Counted from the stretch's first letter, positions 43,456 to 53,486 are shown. The stretch is 55,149 nt of DNA from Falseniella ignava CCUG 37419 (GCF_000301055.1 NZ_JH932301.1:270879-326027), one strand, 5' to 3'. Notes: generated from the letters alone by a model not told the origin. Made by a program: numbers and translations.

Positions 43456-44313
43456 TTATTTTAACTGTGACTTACCTAAAAGTAAACTTCCAACAATACC
43501 TGAGTCACTTCCTAATCCAGTTGGAATAATATACTCATCAATAGGCGGCAAATTAACATAGTCATTTAATAATTCTAAGAATTTAACTTTAATTAAATCA
43601 AGAAGATGTTTTTGATTCATTACACCGCCACCAAATATAATACAATCAGGACTGAGTATTAATGTATAGGCCATTGCCGCATGAGCTAAATAATGAGCTT
43701 CAATTTCCCAAGCCTCATGTTCCTCAGGTAAATTTTTTGCTCTAATACCAAAACGTTCTTCAATTGCGGGTCCAGAAGCTAACCCCTCTAAACAATCTTT
43801 ATGGTAATCACAAACACCTTTATAAGTATCCTTTTTATGTCGTGGTACTAAAAGATGCCCCATTTCTGGATGTCCAAAGCCAGTTAATAACTCTTGATTT
43901 ACAACAGCGCCCCCTCCAATACCTGTTCCTACTGTGATATAGACACAAGATGATTTCCCTTTAGCTGCTCCCAGAGTTATTTCACCTAATGCCGAAGCAT
44001 TTACGTCAGTATTCCAACCGATAGGAATATTATAACGTCTTTTAACTGTCCCTAAAAAATCAATATTGCGCCATAGTTTTTTTGGAGTAGATGTAATATA
44101 TCCGTAAGTTTCTGATTGTCGGTTTACATTAATTGGCCCAAAAGATCCTATTCCAATAGCTTTTAATTCGTATTGATCAAAAAAATTAAAGATACTATCA
44201 AATGTTTCTTCTGGGTGAGTTGTCGGAATAGTGACTCTTTCTATAATATTTAAACTGTTGTCACTTACTGCACAAACAAACTTAGTTCCTCCAGCTTCAA
44301 TAGCTCCTATCAT
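43456..44313 (-). CDS. scrK: ROK-family fructokinase
   Basis: 285 aa sugar kinase. It has the N-terminal phosphate loop GAIEAGGTKFVCAV, the ROK signature region (TVGTGIGGGAVVN, then GFGHPEMGH with the family's CX-type zinc motif reduced to H-x10-C-x2-H-x4-C: HKKDTYKGVCDYHKDCLEG). These are features of ScrK-type fructokinase. Start follows AAGGAAG on the minus strand. It is divergent from the mannoside PTS operon. In that setting it could also phosphorylate mannose or fructose set free by the mannosidase. A -35/-10 pair lies at 44383-44388 and 44360-44365. Confidence 0.85.
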   Translation of the reverse strand: MIGAIEAGGTKFVCAVSDNSLNIIERVTIPTTHPEETFDSIFNFFDQYELKAIGIGSFGPINVNRQSETYGYITSTPKKLWRNIDFLGTVKRRYNIPIGWNTDVNASALGEITLGAAKGKSSCVYITVGTGIGGGAVVNQELLTGFGHPEMGHLLVPRHKKDTYKGVCDYHKDCLEGLASGPAIEERFGIRAKNLPEEHEAWEIEAHYLAHAAMAYTLILSPDCIIFGGGVMNQKHLLDLIKVKFLELLNDYVNLPPIDEYIIPTGLGSDSGIVGSLLLGKSQLK

Positions 44314-44359
44314 ATCTTACTTCCTTTCAATATTTAGTTTATATATTTATGCTACTAAC

Positions 44360-44388
44360 ACTATATATGCTAATTTGTTATACTTTAA
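44360..44388 (-). promoter_or_regulatory. Probable promoter of the fructokinase gene
   Basis: Read on the minus strand, TTAAAG and TATAGT are separated by 17 bp. The rest of the 44314-44666 gap is very AT-rich with no gene seen. Confidence 0.45.
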
Positions 44389-44605
44389 TGTAATTAAAAT
44401 GGAATTACTAATAAGTACATAAATTTCTGGTTTAGTAAGGATTCTTTGCCATAGTACTTAGGAGAGATGCAATTTTATATTAAATTAACGTAATGCGAAG
44501 ATTTTGTTTCTATTCACAATATAGAAGAGCAACTTAACCTTATGTAACTAGTATAAGATGCAAATGATAGAATATGTACCTAATTTTTTTAAACTATATT
44601 TAAAA

Positions 44606-44642
44606 GTAAAACGTTTTCAACGGTGTTTATTAATTTTATAAT
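44606..44642 (+). promoter_or_regulatory. cre-like site overlapping the promoter of the mannoside PTS operon
   Basis: GTAAAACGTTTTCA (44606-44619) matches 12 of 14 bases of the symmetric CcpA site TGAAAACGTTTTCA. TTTTCA (44614-44619) and TATAAT (44637-44642) are a -35/-10 pair with a 17-bp spacer, so bound CcpA-HPr-Ser-P would block the promoter when better sugars are present. Confidence 0.65.
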
Positions 44643-44666
44643 GAAAGCGTCAATAGGGGGATAACA

Positions 44667-46580
44667 ATGAATAATCAACATTTTAAACTTTTAAAAATTA
44701 TTTATGAGAACAATGTAGTTTCTTATAAGGAACTAATAAATAGATTTAAATTGTCAAGGTATTTAATAGGTAAATATATTGAGGAAATAAATTTATATTT
44801 AGAAAGTTTAAAAATTAATTCAAGGATTAATTTTAAACCTAGAATTGGTTTTTCAATTGGAGGTGAAACTAATAAAATTGAAGAATTATTAAATTCTTTC
44901 GATGATACAAGTGACTTAACGAAAGATAAAAGAATAGTACAGCTTCTATCTTTGCTACTTGATATTAAAGGTCGTGTTACCATTCAAGAATTAGCGGATA
45001 ATATGTATATTAGTAGAAGTACACTTGAAAATCTATTAAAGGATGTTCGAAAATTACTAAAGAAATATGACATTAATATTATTGGAACGAAGTCTGGTAT
45101 TTATCTAGATTTAGAAGAAGAAGATAAAAGACAACTTATTTCAAAACTTATTAACACTTATAAAAGAAAATTAGTGGCTGGTAGTGATCATAAAGAGGGA
45201 TTAAAGATATCTTTAAAATTTTCAGAAGATATTAAAGGTTTTATTGATTTAAAAACAATAAATAAAGTGGCAGATATTGTGGGAAACTTTATTAATGAAA
45301 CTAATTTATACCTAACTGAATATGAATATAATTCCCTTGTGATACACATAAGCATCTCGATTGATAGAATGAAAAAAAATTTCATTGTTAGACAAGAAAG
45401 TCAAATATACGATTTAGAGAAAAACACTAGAAAACTGATTATGAAAATAGAAAACGCATTTGGAATTCAATTACCAGAATTTGAAAAAAATTATATAGAT
45501 ATCCATATTAAATTTATACAACAGAATAATGTTAACAAAATTGAGTATAGCGATGAAAAACACCCTAATGACAATAAAGAAATTTCAAAGTTTAGAGAAA
45601 TAACTAAGGAGATATTAAGCGATCTAAATCCTGATGAAGAACTTATTGAAGATTTGACTGTGCATTTAAAAAGTGCTGTTAATAGATTAGGGAATAATAT
45701 AAGTATTCGCAACCCTTATCTGGAACAAATTAAATCTAATTTTATACCGGCATTTGAACAAAGCAAAAGATTAGTTCTTGGTTTGGAAGACGACTTTGAT
45801 ATCGAATTTGATGAAGACGAAATAGCTTACATTACTATTCATATCCAATCTTTTTTTGAGCGAACTAAAAATGATGATGTTACAGATATAATCTTGGTCT
45901 GCAGTAGTGGCTATGGTACTTCTAAGCTATTAGAACAAAGAATAAAAAATTTTTTTGGAGAAAAAATTAATATTGTAGATACTGTGGGTATAAATCAATT
46001 AAGTACTTTGAAATTGGATGATGTATTAATAGTAACCACAGTACCTATAACAGATTCTTTTACCAAGTCTGTATATGTGAATCCTTTACTTACAAAAAAA
46101 GATATTGATAAAATTCAAATGCATATAAAATCGGCGAATCGAAGTTCTAATTTTATTAAATTATTATCTGAAGATTTTTTTAAAATTGATAATAAAAATA
46201 TGAAACAAAAAGACGTTATTAGGAATATGGTAAACGACTTAGAAGAGAATAATTTTGTGAAGCCTCAAATATATGAAAGTATAATTGAAAGAGAAAAGCT
46301 ATCATCTACTGCTATAGGAAACATTGCTATACCTCACGGAGGAGTAGAATACGTAAATTATCCATTAATTTACGTATATATAAATAAAAATGGAATTGTT
46401 TGGGGAGAAGAAAAGGTCCAAATAGTATTTTTATTTTTGTTAAATGAGAGCAAAAAAAAGGAACTTGATGATATCTATAGTTTCTTTAATGAAATAATTA
46501 ATAGTGAAGATGTTTTAAATAAAATAACAAAAGTAAGAGATTTTGAAGAGTTTATAGAAGTCTTAGTGGAAGAGGGATGA
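44667..46580 (+). CDS. PTS-controlled transcriptional regulator, BglG/MtlR type (HTH-PRD-PRD-EIIB-EIIA)
   Basis: 637 aa activator. Two N-terminal helix-turn-helix segments (about 1-60 and 85-145), two PTS regulation domains (about 185-285 and 300-395), an EIIB-Gat-like domain with C412 in VCSSGYGTS, and an EIIA-fructose-like domain with H557 in IPHGG. In this class phosphorylation on these domains by HPr and PTS components sets activity, so it should switch on its own PTS operon when substrate is taken up. Start follows AGGGGGATAACA. The downstream EIIA gene overlaps its end by 4 bp. The region is AT-rich compared with the core genes. Confidence 0.88.
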   Translation: MNNQHFKLLKIIYENNVVSYKELINRFKLSRYLIGKYIEEINLYLESLKINSRINFKPRIGFSIGGETNKIEELLNSFDDTSDLTKDKRIVQLLSLLLDIKGRVTIQELADNMYISRSTLENLLKDVRKLLKKYDINIIGTKSGIYLDLEEEDKRQLISKLINTYKRKLVAGSDHKEGLKISLKFSEDIKGFIDLKTINKVADIVGNFINETNLYLTEYEYNSLVIHISISIDRMKKNFIVRQESQIYDLEKNTRKLIMKIENAFGIQLPEFEKNYIDIHIKFIQQNNVNKIEYSDEKHPNDNKEISKFREITKEILSDLNPDEELIEDLTVHLKSAVNRLGNNISIRNPYLEQIKSNFIPAFEQSKRLVLGLEDDFDIEFDEDEIAYITIHIQSFFERTKNDDVTDIILVCSSGYGTSKLLEQRIKNFFGEKINIVDTVGINQLSTLKLDDVLIVTTVPITDSFTKSVYVNPLLTKKDIDKIQMHIKSANRSSNFIKLLSEDFFKIDNKNMKQKDVIRNMVNDLEENNFVKPQIYESIIEREKLSSTAIGNIAIPHGGVEYVNYPLIYVYINKNGIVWGEEKVQIVFLFLLNESKKKELDDIYSFFNEIINSEDVLNKITKVRDFEEFIEVLVEEG

Positions 46581-47047
46581 ATGTGCAAGAAAATAAATTA
46601 GTGATTAAAAAAGAGAATATTATATACGGCTTGAAAGCCGAAAATATGAATGAGGTCATAGATAAACTTTCAAAGTGTTTATACGAAAATAAAGATATTG
46701 ATAATGTTGAGAAGTTCAAGGAGGCAGTTTACAACAGAGAAGCAGAAGTACCTACAAGTATTGGGAAAGGAGTTGCTATACCACATGGAAAAAGTAGTAT
46801 AGTAAATAATTCTACTGTAGCGTTAGGAGTGTTAGAATCATACATCCCATGGGGAGAAGAGTCTGAAGATGAAGTTAAATTTGTTTTTTTAATTGCTATT
46901 AAAGATGCAGATGAACCTGAAAAACATTTACGAATACTAGCAAATTTATCTGCTAATTTGATGAATGATAATTTCGTCGCAGAATTTAAGTCTGCCGAAA
47001 ATAAAGAAGAAATATTTAATGTTATAAATAATTTTAATAAAGACTAA
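46577..47047 (+). CDS. PTS fructose/mannitol-type EIIA
   Basis: 156 aa phosphocarrier. The active H70 is in VAIPHGKS, with ligand-side segment VPTSIGKG before it. It accepts phosphate from HPr and gives it to the next-coded EIIB. It overlaps the regulator by 4 bp (ATGA). The EIIB gene follows after 22 bp. Confidence 0.92.
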   Translation: MNVQENKLVIKKENIIYGLKAENMNEVIDKLSKCLYENKDIDNVEKFKEAVYNREAEVPTSIGKGVAIPHGKSSIVNNSTVALGVLESYIPWGEESEDEVKFVFLIAIKDADEPEKHLRILANLSANLMNDNFVAEFKSAENKEEIFNVINNFNKD

Positions 47048-47069
47048 CAGGAAAAGGAGAAAATATATA

Positions 47070-47375
47070 ATGAAAATTGTGGCAGTAACTGCATGTATAG
47101 CAGGTTTAGCCCATACTTATATGGCTAAATCTAATTTAGAAAAGTTTTCTAAACAGTATGGACATGAAATTAAGGTAGAGACACAGGGAGCAATGGGGTT
47201 AGAAAACAAAATTTCTCAAGAGGAAGTAGAAGAAGCAGACGTAGTTATATTTGCTGTAGATACAAATGTGACAGAAAGAGATCGTTTTTCAGGAAAAAAA
47301 ATTCTAAAAGTTACAACACAAGAAGCGATAAGGGATGGCGAAAATGTTATAAAGAAAGCAGAAAATTTAAATTAA
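47070..47375 (+). CDS. PTS fructose-type EIIB
   Basis: 101 aa. The phosphorylated C9 is in VTACIAGLAHTYMAK, the standard fructose-EIIB loop but with Ile where Pro is usual. It passes phosphate from EIIA to the sugar bound by EIIC. A clear AAAAGGAG site precedes it, and EIIC follows after 15 bp. Confidence 0.93.
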   Translation: MKIVAVTACIAGLAHTYMAKSNLEKFSKQYGHEIKVETQGAMGLENKISQEEVEEADVVIFAVDTNVTERDRFSGKKILKVTTQEAIRDGENVIKKAENLN

Positions 47376-47390
47376 GAAAAGAGGATTAAC

Positions 47391-48434
47391 ATGGCAGACA
47401 ACAAAAGAAATATAGGTAAAGAAATAGTAAGACATTTTCAAGGTGGCGTTTCATATATCATTCCACTTGTAACAGCCTCTGGTTTACTTACCTCTCTTGC
47501 TGTTATTTTTGGAGGGACAGATGTTTGGGATCATACTGATACAATATGGGGTGTCTTAAGATTAATCGGTCAATCAGGTTTAGGTTTTATTGTCCCAATG
47601 ATTTCAGGATATATAGCATACTCAGTGGCTGATCGACCAGGCCTGGCACCAGGATTTATAACGGGAATTATCGCAAATGAAATGGGAACTGGATTCTTAG
47701 GTGGGATGATTACAGGGTTAGCTGTTGGATACTTGGTTGAGCAGCTCAAAAAAATAAAAGTACCTGACAATATTAATTCTTTAAAATCTATTATTATTAT
47801 TCCTTTTATTAGTACCGGTCTTGTCGGACTTGCAATGTGGTATATTATTGGCCCACCTATCGCAGGTTTAACTCAAGCTTTAACAAATTGGTTGAATAGT
47901 ATGAGTGGAGCTAATGCAGTATTATTATCTGCATTGTTAGGTGCTATGATGGCAATAGATATGGGAGGGCCAGTAAATAAAATTGCTTATGCGTTCGGTA
48001 CAGCTGCTTTTACTTCGGGAAGTTATATTGCAAGTACAGCTATGTTATTAGGTATTGGTTTGCCGAATTTTGGGATGTGGCTAGCTACTGTTCTTAAAAA
48101 AGATTTATATACGCCTGCTGAAATTGAAAATGGAAGAACTGCGTTGATTATGGGATTAGTAGGAATTACAGAAGGAACTATTCCTTTTGCTGTAGCAGAC
48201 CCAGTACGTGTTATTCCTAGTATTGTAGTAGGAACAACTGTCGGCGCTGGATTAAACGGATTTTTTGGATCTACACATTCAACGATGTTATCAACTTTTA
48301 TGGCAATTCCATTTGTTGATAATATCATCGGATATGTCGTTTCAATACTAGTAGGTGGGTTAGTAACAGCGCTTATGGTTAACTTCTTAAAATCAAGAAA
48401 AGCAAAGCAAGTTAGTGACACAGTAACTGAATAA
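47391..48434 (+). CDS. PTS fructose-type EIIC permease
   Basis: 347 aa membrane protein with about nine or ten hydrophobic segments. Fructose-EIIC segments are VADRPGLAPGFITG, AIDMGGPVNKIAYAFG and GITEGTIPFAVADP. It carries the sugar through the membrane while EIIB phosphorylates it. IIA, IIB and IIC are separate genes, unlike the fused FruA, as in mannosylglycerate- or mannoside-linked systems. The following GH38 gene suggests the substrate is an alpha-mannoside. Confidence 0.92.
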   Translation: MADNKRNIGKEIVRHFQGGVSYIIPLVTASGLLTSLAVIFGGTDVWDHTDTIWGVLRLIGQSGLGFIVPMISGYIAYSVADRPGLAPGFITGIIANEMGTGFLGGMITGLAVGYLVEQLKKIKVPDNINSLKSIIIIPFISTGLVGLAMWYIIGPPIAGLTQALTNWLNSMSGANAVLLSALLGAMMAIDMGGPVNKIAYAFGTAAFTSGSYIASTAMLLGIGLPNFGMWLATVLKKDLYTPAEIENGRTALIMGLVGITEGTIPFAVADPVRVIPSIVVGTTVGAGLNGFFGSTHSTMLSTFMAIPFVDNIIGYVVSILVGGLVTALMVNFLKSRKAKQVSDTVTE

Positions 48435-48455
48435 TATATATTATGGAGGATATTA

Positions 48456-51104
48456 ATGAAGAAAAAGAAAGTACATGTAATTCCTCATACACATTGGGAT
48501 AGAGAATGGTATTTTAATACATCAAGATCTACTATATATTTACTAAAGCATATTAAAGAAGTTCTTAATGTGTTAGAAAATGATGAAAAATTTAAAACGT
48601 ACATTCTTGATGCTCAAACCTCTCTCGTTGAGGACTACCTAGAGTATTACCCTGAGGATAAGGAAAGAATACAAAATTTAGTAAAAGATGAACGATTATT
48701 CATAGGTCCTTGGTATACACAAACAGATCAGCTAGTTATTTCTCAGGAATCAATTGTTAGAAACTTATTATATGGGATTGACAAAGCAAATGAATTTGGT
48801 CATTCATTTAATGTGGGCTATGTGCCAGATGCTTTTGGTCAAGGGGGTAATATGCCACAAGTTTATAATAGTTTCGGAATAAATACGGCAGTTTTTTGGA
48901 GAGGAGTAGCAGATACTACTTTCGATGATACCCAATTTATTTGGAAAGGCACTGATGGAAGTCAAGTCGTTACAAATATAATGAGAAATGGATATCATTA
49001 TGGTGGCGAGCATGGAATTCCTGAAGATGATTCTGAAATGATGGAATATATAAATAACTTTATAGGTAAATTGGATAAAGAATCCAATACTAATCATATC
49101 TATTTCCCATACGGACATGACCAAGCACCAATTAGAGAAAATTTACCAGAATTAGTTGATAAATTTAATAGTATTGATTCTGAAAGAGAATATGTTATGG
49201 GAAATCCCGAATCATTTTTTACCGAATTAGTTGATGATTATAACAGTAAGCTAAAGTCTTTTTCTGGAGAGTTAACTCAAGCTAAGCATAGTAGAGTTCA
49301 TAAATCTATTTTTTCAACACGAGCAGATATGAAACAACTAAATAATAAAATTGAAAATTATTTAGTAAACGTTTTAGAGCCAGTATTAGTAATAGCAGAC
49401 AGCCTAGGGATAGAATACCCTCATGCACAAGTAGAAAAAATATGGAAGCTGATGTTTGAAAATGTTGCACATGATAGTATCGGAGGCTGTAATAGTGACT
49501 CAACAAATAGAGATATTCTACATCGATATAAGGTAGCTGAAGATTTAGCAACTAATCTACTTGAATTAACCATGCGTACAATATCAAACAAAATCAACTT
49601 TGACCATGATTTAAATATAATATCTTTTAACCCTTTACCATACGATTACGAGGGGATAGTTGAAATTGAAGCATATGTTCCAAGTTTAGATTTTACTCTA
49701 TTCAACTCTAAGACAGGTAAAGAACAAGATTATGTAATAGAAGAAGCACAAGAACTTACAGAATATGTATTAAATCAAACAATACAGGTGGATCCAAGCA
49801 AAGATATATATATTCCAGACAAAGTTTATAAAGTAAAACTAAAAGCTTATTTAGAAGACTTGCTAGCCTTAGGTTATCAGACTTTCCATATAGAACCAGC
49901 TAAAAAACATAATGAAACCAATCATTATAAAGAAGATAATGGTTCGACTATTGAGAACGAAAAGTATCATATTAAACTAAGAGATGACAACACTTTAACA
50001 ATTACAGATAAAGCTACAGATACTGTTTATGAAAAACAAATGGTATTTATTGATTCAGGAGATGATGGTGATTCTTACAATTATTCACCTCCTAAGAATG
50101 ATTTGTTGATTTCATCAGAGAATTCTAAAAGAATTGATTCAAATGTTTATAAGAATCAATTAAATCAACGATTAGAATACACATTCGTAATGGATGTTCC
50201 TTATGATTTAGAAGAACGTGCAAAAGGTGAAATTACAAGTAAACTTCCAGTCAAGGCTTCTATTGATTTAGAAAAAGGAAGTGAGATTATAAAGTTCAAT
50301 ATTGAAGTGGATAACAATGTATTAAGTCACAAATTATCTGTTCAATTTGATTCTGATATTGCAAGTAATTTTTCTTATGCTGATCAATTATTTGGTCCTA
50401 TTCGACGTCCAGTCTACCTTGAAGAAGAGGAAGTATGGGTAGAAGAAGAGTGGGACGAAAAACCAATTGCAATAGAGCCAATGCAAAGTTATGTTGCTTT
50501 GTCTTCTGACTCAGAAGTTTTCTCAGTACTTACAGAAGGAGTACGAGAATATGAAATAGTAGGTGAGAACTACAGTACTATTCAACTTACACTATTTAGA
50601 ACATTTGGTTATATGGGTAAAAAAGATTTATTGTATAGGCCAGGACGTGCTTCTGGTGAAACTATAGTAGAAACGCCAGATGCTCAATTATTAGGAAAAA
50701 TTAATTGTGACTTTGGTATATACATTAATTCTCAAAAAGGATTTAATGATATTAATATGTCAAACATCTCTAAAGAATACCTAACTGATATTCCGACATA
50801 CCAAAATTCAGATTTCTTAAATGGACGAATGATTTTTAGTCAGAAACGAGAAGAGAAGAATTTACCTGAAGTGTACAATTTAGCCAATTTTGATGTAGGA
50901 AATCTTGGCGTGAGTGCGATAAAGGCATCTGAGAAGAATAGTGATTATTTAATTAGAGTTTACAATCCTTATTATGATAAGTCTGTTGAAATACCCGAGA
51001 GCTTTAAAAATGGTTCGGCTTTAGAATTAGACGAAACCACTGAAATAGATTTCCCAGATAAACTTGGACACAATAAGTTTATTACAATTAAGGTAAACAA
51101 ATAA
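48456..51104 (+). CDS. mngB: Cytoplasmic alpha-mannosidase, glycoside hydrolase family 38
   Basis: 882 aa, no signal peptide, so it acts on sugar brought in by the PTS. The zinc-site start HTHWDREWY (11-19), the nucleophile D125 in YVPDAFGQ, and ENVAHDSIGGCNSD are GH38 motifs. The C-terminal two thirds are beta-sandwich domains. By analogy with the E. coli MngA-MngB pair it would hydrolyse 2-O-(6-phospho-mannosyl)-glycerate or a similar phosphorylated mannoside to mannose-6-phosphate. The real substrate, such as a host-glycan mannoside, is not fixed by sequence. Ribosome site GGAGG; manA lies downstream beyond a terminator. Confidence 0.88.
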   Translation: MKKKKVHVIPHTHWDREWYFNTSRSTIYLLKHIKEVLNVLENDEKFKTYILDAQTSLVEDYLEYYPEDKERIQNLVKDERLFIGPWYTQTDQLVISQESIVRNLLYGIDKANEFGHSFNVGYVPDAFGQGGNMPQVYNSFGINTAVFWRGVADTTFDDTQFIWKGTDGSQVVTNIMRNGYHYGGEHGIPEDDSEMMEYINNFIGKLDKESNTNHIYFPYGHDQAPIRENLPELVDKFNSIDSEREYVMGNPESFFTELVDDYNSKLKSFSGELTQAKHSRVHKSIFSTRADMKQLNNKIENYLVNVLEPVLVIADSLGIEYPHAQVEKIWKLMFENVAHDSIGGCNSDSTNRDILHRYKVAEDLATNLLELTMRTISNKINFDHDLNIISFNPLPYDYEGIVEIEAYVPSLDFTLFNSKTGKEQDYVIEEAQELTEYVLNQTIQVDPSKDIYIPDKVYKVKLKAYLEDLLALGYQTFHIEPAKKHNETNHYKEDNGSTIENEKYHIKLRDDNTLTITDKATDTVYEKQMVFIDSGDDGDSYNYSPPKNDLLISSENSKRIDSNVYKNQLNQRLEYTFVMDVPYDLEERAKGEITSKLPVKASIDLEKGSEIIKFNIEVDNNVLSHKLSVQFDSDIASNFSYADQLFGPIRRPVYLEEEEVWVEEEWDEKPIAIEPMQSYVALSSDSEVFSVLTEGVREYEIVGENYSTIQLTLFRTFGYMGKKDLLYRPGRASGETIVETPDAQLLGKINCDFGIYINSQKGFNDINMSNISKEYLTDIPTYQNSDFLNGRMIFSQKREEKNLPEVYNLANFDVGNLGVSAIKASEKNSDYLIRVYNPYYDKSVEIPESFKNGSALELDETTEIDFPDKLGHNKFITIKVNK

Positions 51105-51155
51105 AAGTTATAGTATATAACCTATAAATCAGAATATTGATAATAATCTTATTAA

Positions 51156-51201
51156 AAAACAGGGTATTGAAATCGTTCATTGATTTTTAATGCTCTGTTT
51201 T
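51156..51201. terminator. Terminator after the alpha-mannosidase gene
   Basis: AAAACAGGG-ATT (51156 on) pairs with AAT-CTCTGTTTT (to 51201) with a few mismatches, followed by T-rich sequence. manA is thus probably transcribed mainly from a promoter of its own in 51205-51320. Confidence 0.6.
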
Positions 51202-51338
51202 AATATTCTTTCTCCAGAAAAAATAAATAAAATTTGAATTAATAGAAAAATATATCAGATTGCTTTTAGGATTCTGAGAATTAATATAATACAGATTTTT
51301 TAAAATTAGTATGAAAGATAATGAAATGGAGTGATAAA

Positions 51339-52280
51339 GTGGAACCATTATTTTTAGAAGGTGTATTGCAAGACAAAATCTGGGGTGGGACAAAATTACG
51401 TGATGAATTTGGCTATGATATCCCTACAGAGACAACAGGAGAACTTTGGGCGATTAGTGCCCATCCAAATGGTCCAGCGACGATTAAAAATGGCGAATAT
51501 GCTGGGAAAACGTTAGCGGAGTTGTGGAAGACGAATCGAGGATTATTTGGCAATCAAGAAGGCGAAACTTTCCCTCTTTTGACGAAAATTATAGATGCGC
51601 ACAATGATTTATCGGTACAAGTACACCCTGATGATGCATACGGATTAGCTCATGAAGGTGAACTTGGAAAAACAGAATGCTGGTATGTTCTTTCTGCAGA
51701 ACCAGGAGCTAAAATTGTATTTGGACACAATGCAACATCAGAAGAAGAGTTTAAATTGTTCATTGAGAATGACAAATGGGAGGACTTACTGCGTTCGGTT
51801 AAAGTGGAAGCAGGGGATTTTTTTTATGTTCCAAGTGGGACTGTCCATGCCATTGGCAGCGGTGTGATGATTCTTGAAACGCAACAATCGAGTGACACCA
51901 CGTATCGTCTATATGATTATGAACGGAGAGACGATTCAGGAAATCTACGTGAGTTGCACATTAAAGAATCCATTGACGTGACGACTATTCCGCATAGTGA
52001 CGAGCAGCCAAAGTTTGTTATAAATAAACAGGAAAATGGATTTTTGAAAACTTTAATTTCAAATGAATTTTTTACTGTGTATGAATGGGATTTATGGGGT
52101 GAAGTTTCTTTTGACCAAAAGGGACTTTATACATTAATTAGTGTAATAGATGGACAGGGTGAATTATTACTTTCAGATAGCAAATTTAAAATTAAGAAAG
52201 GAGACCATTTTATTTTACCAAATAATATTGAACATTGGAAATTTTTAGGAGACCTTAAAATTATTGCTTCTCATCCATAA
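51339..52280 (+). CDS. manA: Mannose-6-phosphate isomerase, class I
   Basis: Zinc enzyme joining mannose-6-phosphate to fructose-6-phosphate, 313 aa from GTG 51339 behind ATGGAG. An ATG at 51321 would contain the ribosome site and adds six residues not usual in the family. Zinc ligands are in VQVHPDD (Q94, H96), the Glu of KTECWYVL, and the His of SGTVHAIG. It would feed the mannosidase product into glycolysis. The base composition changes inside the gene: up to about 52010 it is core-like, then sharply AT-rich, suggesting a recombinant gene. Confidence 0.92.
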   Translation: MEPLFLEGVLQDKIWGGTKLRDEFGYDIPTETTGELWAISAHPNGPATIKNGEYAGKTLAELWKTNRGLFGNQEGETFPLLTKIIDAHNDLSVQVHPDDAYGLAHEGELGKTECWYVLSAEPGAKIVFGHNATSEEEFKLFIENDKWEDLLRSVKVEAGDFFYVPSGTVHAIGSGVMILETQQSSDTTYRLYDYERRDDSGNLRELHIKESIDVTTIPHSDEQPKFVINKQENGFLKTLISNEFFTVYEWDLWGEVSFDQKGLYTLISVIDGQGELLLSDSKFKIKKGDHFILPNNIEHWKFLGDLKIIASHP

Positions 52281-52358
52281 ATATATACAGAAGTATGATG
52301 CATTTTTTATAAATCATAGTTGATTGGATCAAAAATTTAGATGGAAATTTCAAGTTCA

Positions 52359-53406
52359 AGTTAGCCACTTAGTCCCAAAAAATATTAGTGTTCTTACTTT
52401 GTATTAACTTAACTATTTCTGACCTCTACATGTTTTGTTTACCAGGCGTTCCTGATGGAAAGCGCGGATAAAGCGTTCATAAGGTGTGTCATAACCCAAG
52501 ATGCGGCGTGGATAGGCATTCATCCATTGTTGTATCTTTAAACATTACTCTTCGGTGATATCTTTCAAGGAACATCCTTTGGGGAGGAAGCGCCGAATCA
52601 ACTTATGTTGGTTCTTACTGGTCCCTCTTTCCCAAGAGGCATAAGGGTGGGCAAAGTAGACCGCAATGTTCTCTTTAAGTAAGTCATATAAATCCGAGAA
52701 TTCCGACCCGTTATCCGAGGTAAAGCTTTTAAAGAGCTGAGAAAAGGCATCCCCGGCACGCTCCTTTAAGTCTGTGATGGCTTGATTAACGGATTGGGTA
52801 TCTTTCCCCGTCAATTTCATGATAATTTCAAAGCGGGTTTGGCGTTCGACCAGGGTGAGTAAGACAGGGTCTAATTTCGTTTGTTGCCCAATGACCGTAT
52901 CAATTTCCCAATGCCCAAATTCGGATCGGTCATTAATTTCCTCCGGGCGCAGGTCAATCGAAGGACCCAGCATCTTCTTATCGGCCCAGTCGATAAAAGA
53001 ACTGGCTTGGATCCATTTCGGCTGGCGACCGCTCATTAAACGTTGTTCATCATAAGAGGCTTGGCCTGCATCGGCAAAATAAATGTCCTCGAAGTAAGTA
53101 TAAACCTTACCCTTAGACGTCACGCGATTGATTTGGGTCACAGTGCCTCGCTTGACTTCATTATTGATGGTTTGATGATTGCGGCCTAAAACACGGCCGA
53201 TATGGCGGTGGGAGTAGCCTTCCTTTAATAGAATCTGGATTTGATAACGTTCGCCGTCGGTCAGGTGTTTTCCTTTACGGGCATTTATGTTAGAATTAGT
53301 TTGCGTCATGTGAATTCATCCTTGTCTATTGAGTGTTAGTGGTAACTTCAATATAACATGAAAATTCACATGGCGTATTTTTTTATGCCTTTTTAAGGGT
53401 GGCTAA
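52359..53406 (-). mobile_element. Degenerate IS30-family insertion sequence
   Basis: About 1.05 kb. TTAGCCAC near 52361 and its inverted copy GTGGCTAA near 53399 mark the ends, and GTTCA is on both sides (52354-52358 and 53407-53411) as a possible target duplication. The only gene inside is a damaged transposase. Confidence 0.65.
52413..53309 (-). pseudogene. IS30-family transposase with internal deletion and premature stop
   Basis: The N-terminal helix-turn-helix (GYSHRHIGRVLGRNHQTINNE) is intact, as are the catalytic D in EIDTVIG and D in FTSDNGSEF. Between DWADKKML and GPSID about 60 residues normally present in the family are missing in frame. A TAA at 52545-52547 stops the frame after DITEE. 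The rest, including QQWMNAYPRRILGYDTP, is still readable to TAG at 52413-52415. Probably inactive. Confidence 0.8.
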
Positions 53407-53486
53407 GTTCATTATAAAATCCACCTTTCAAAATATATATGCATTTTAGCCAAGCAGAAATAGATAAATTAAATGATTATATTAAT

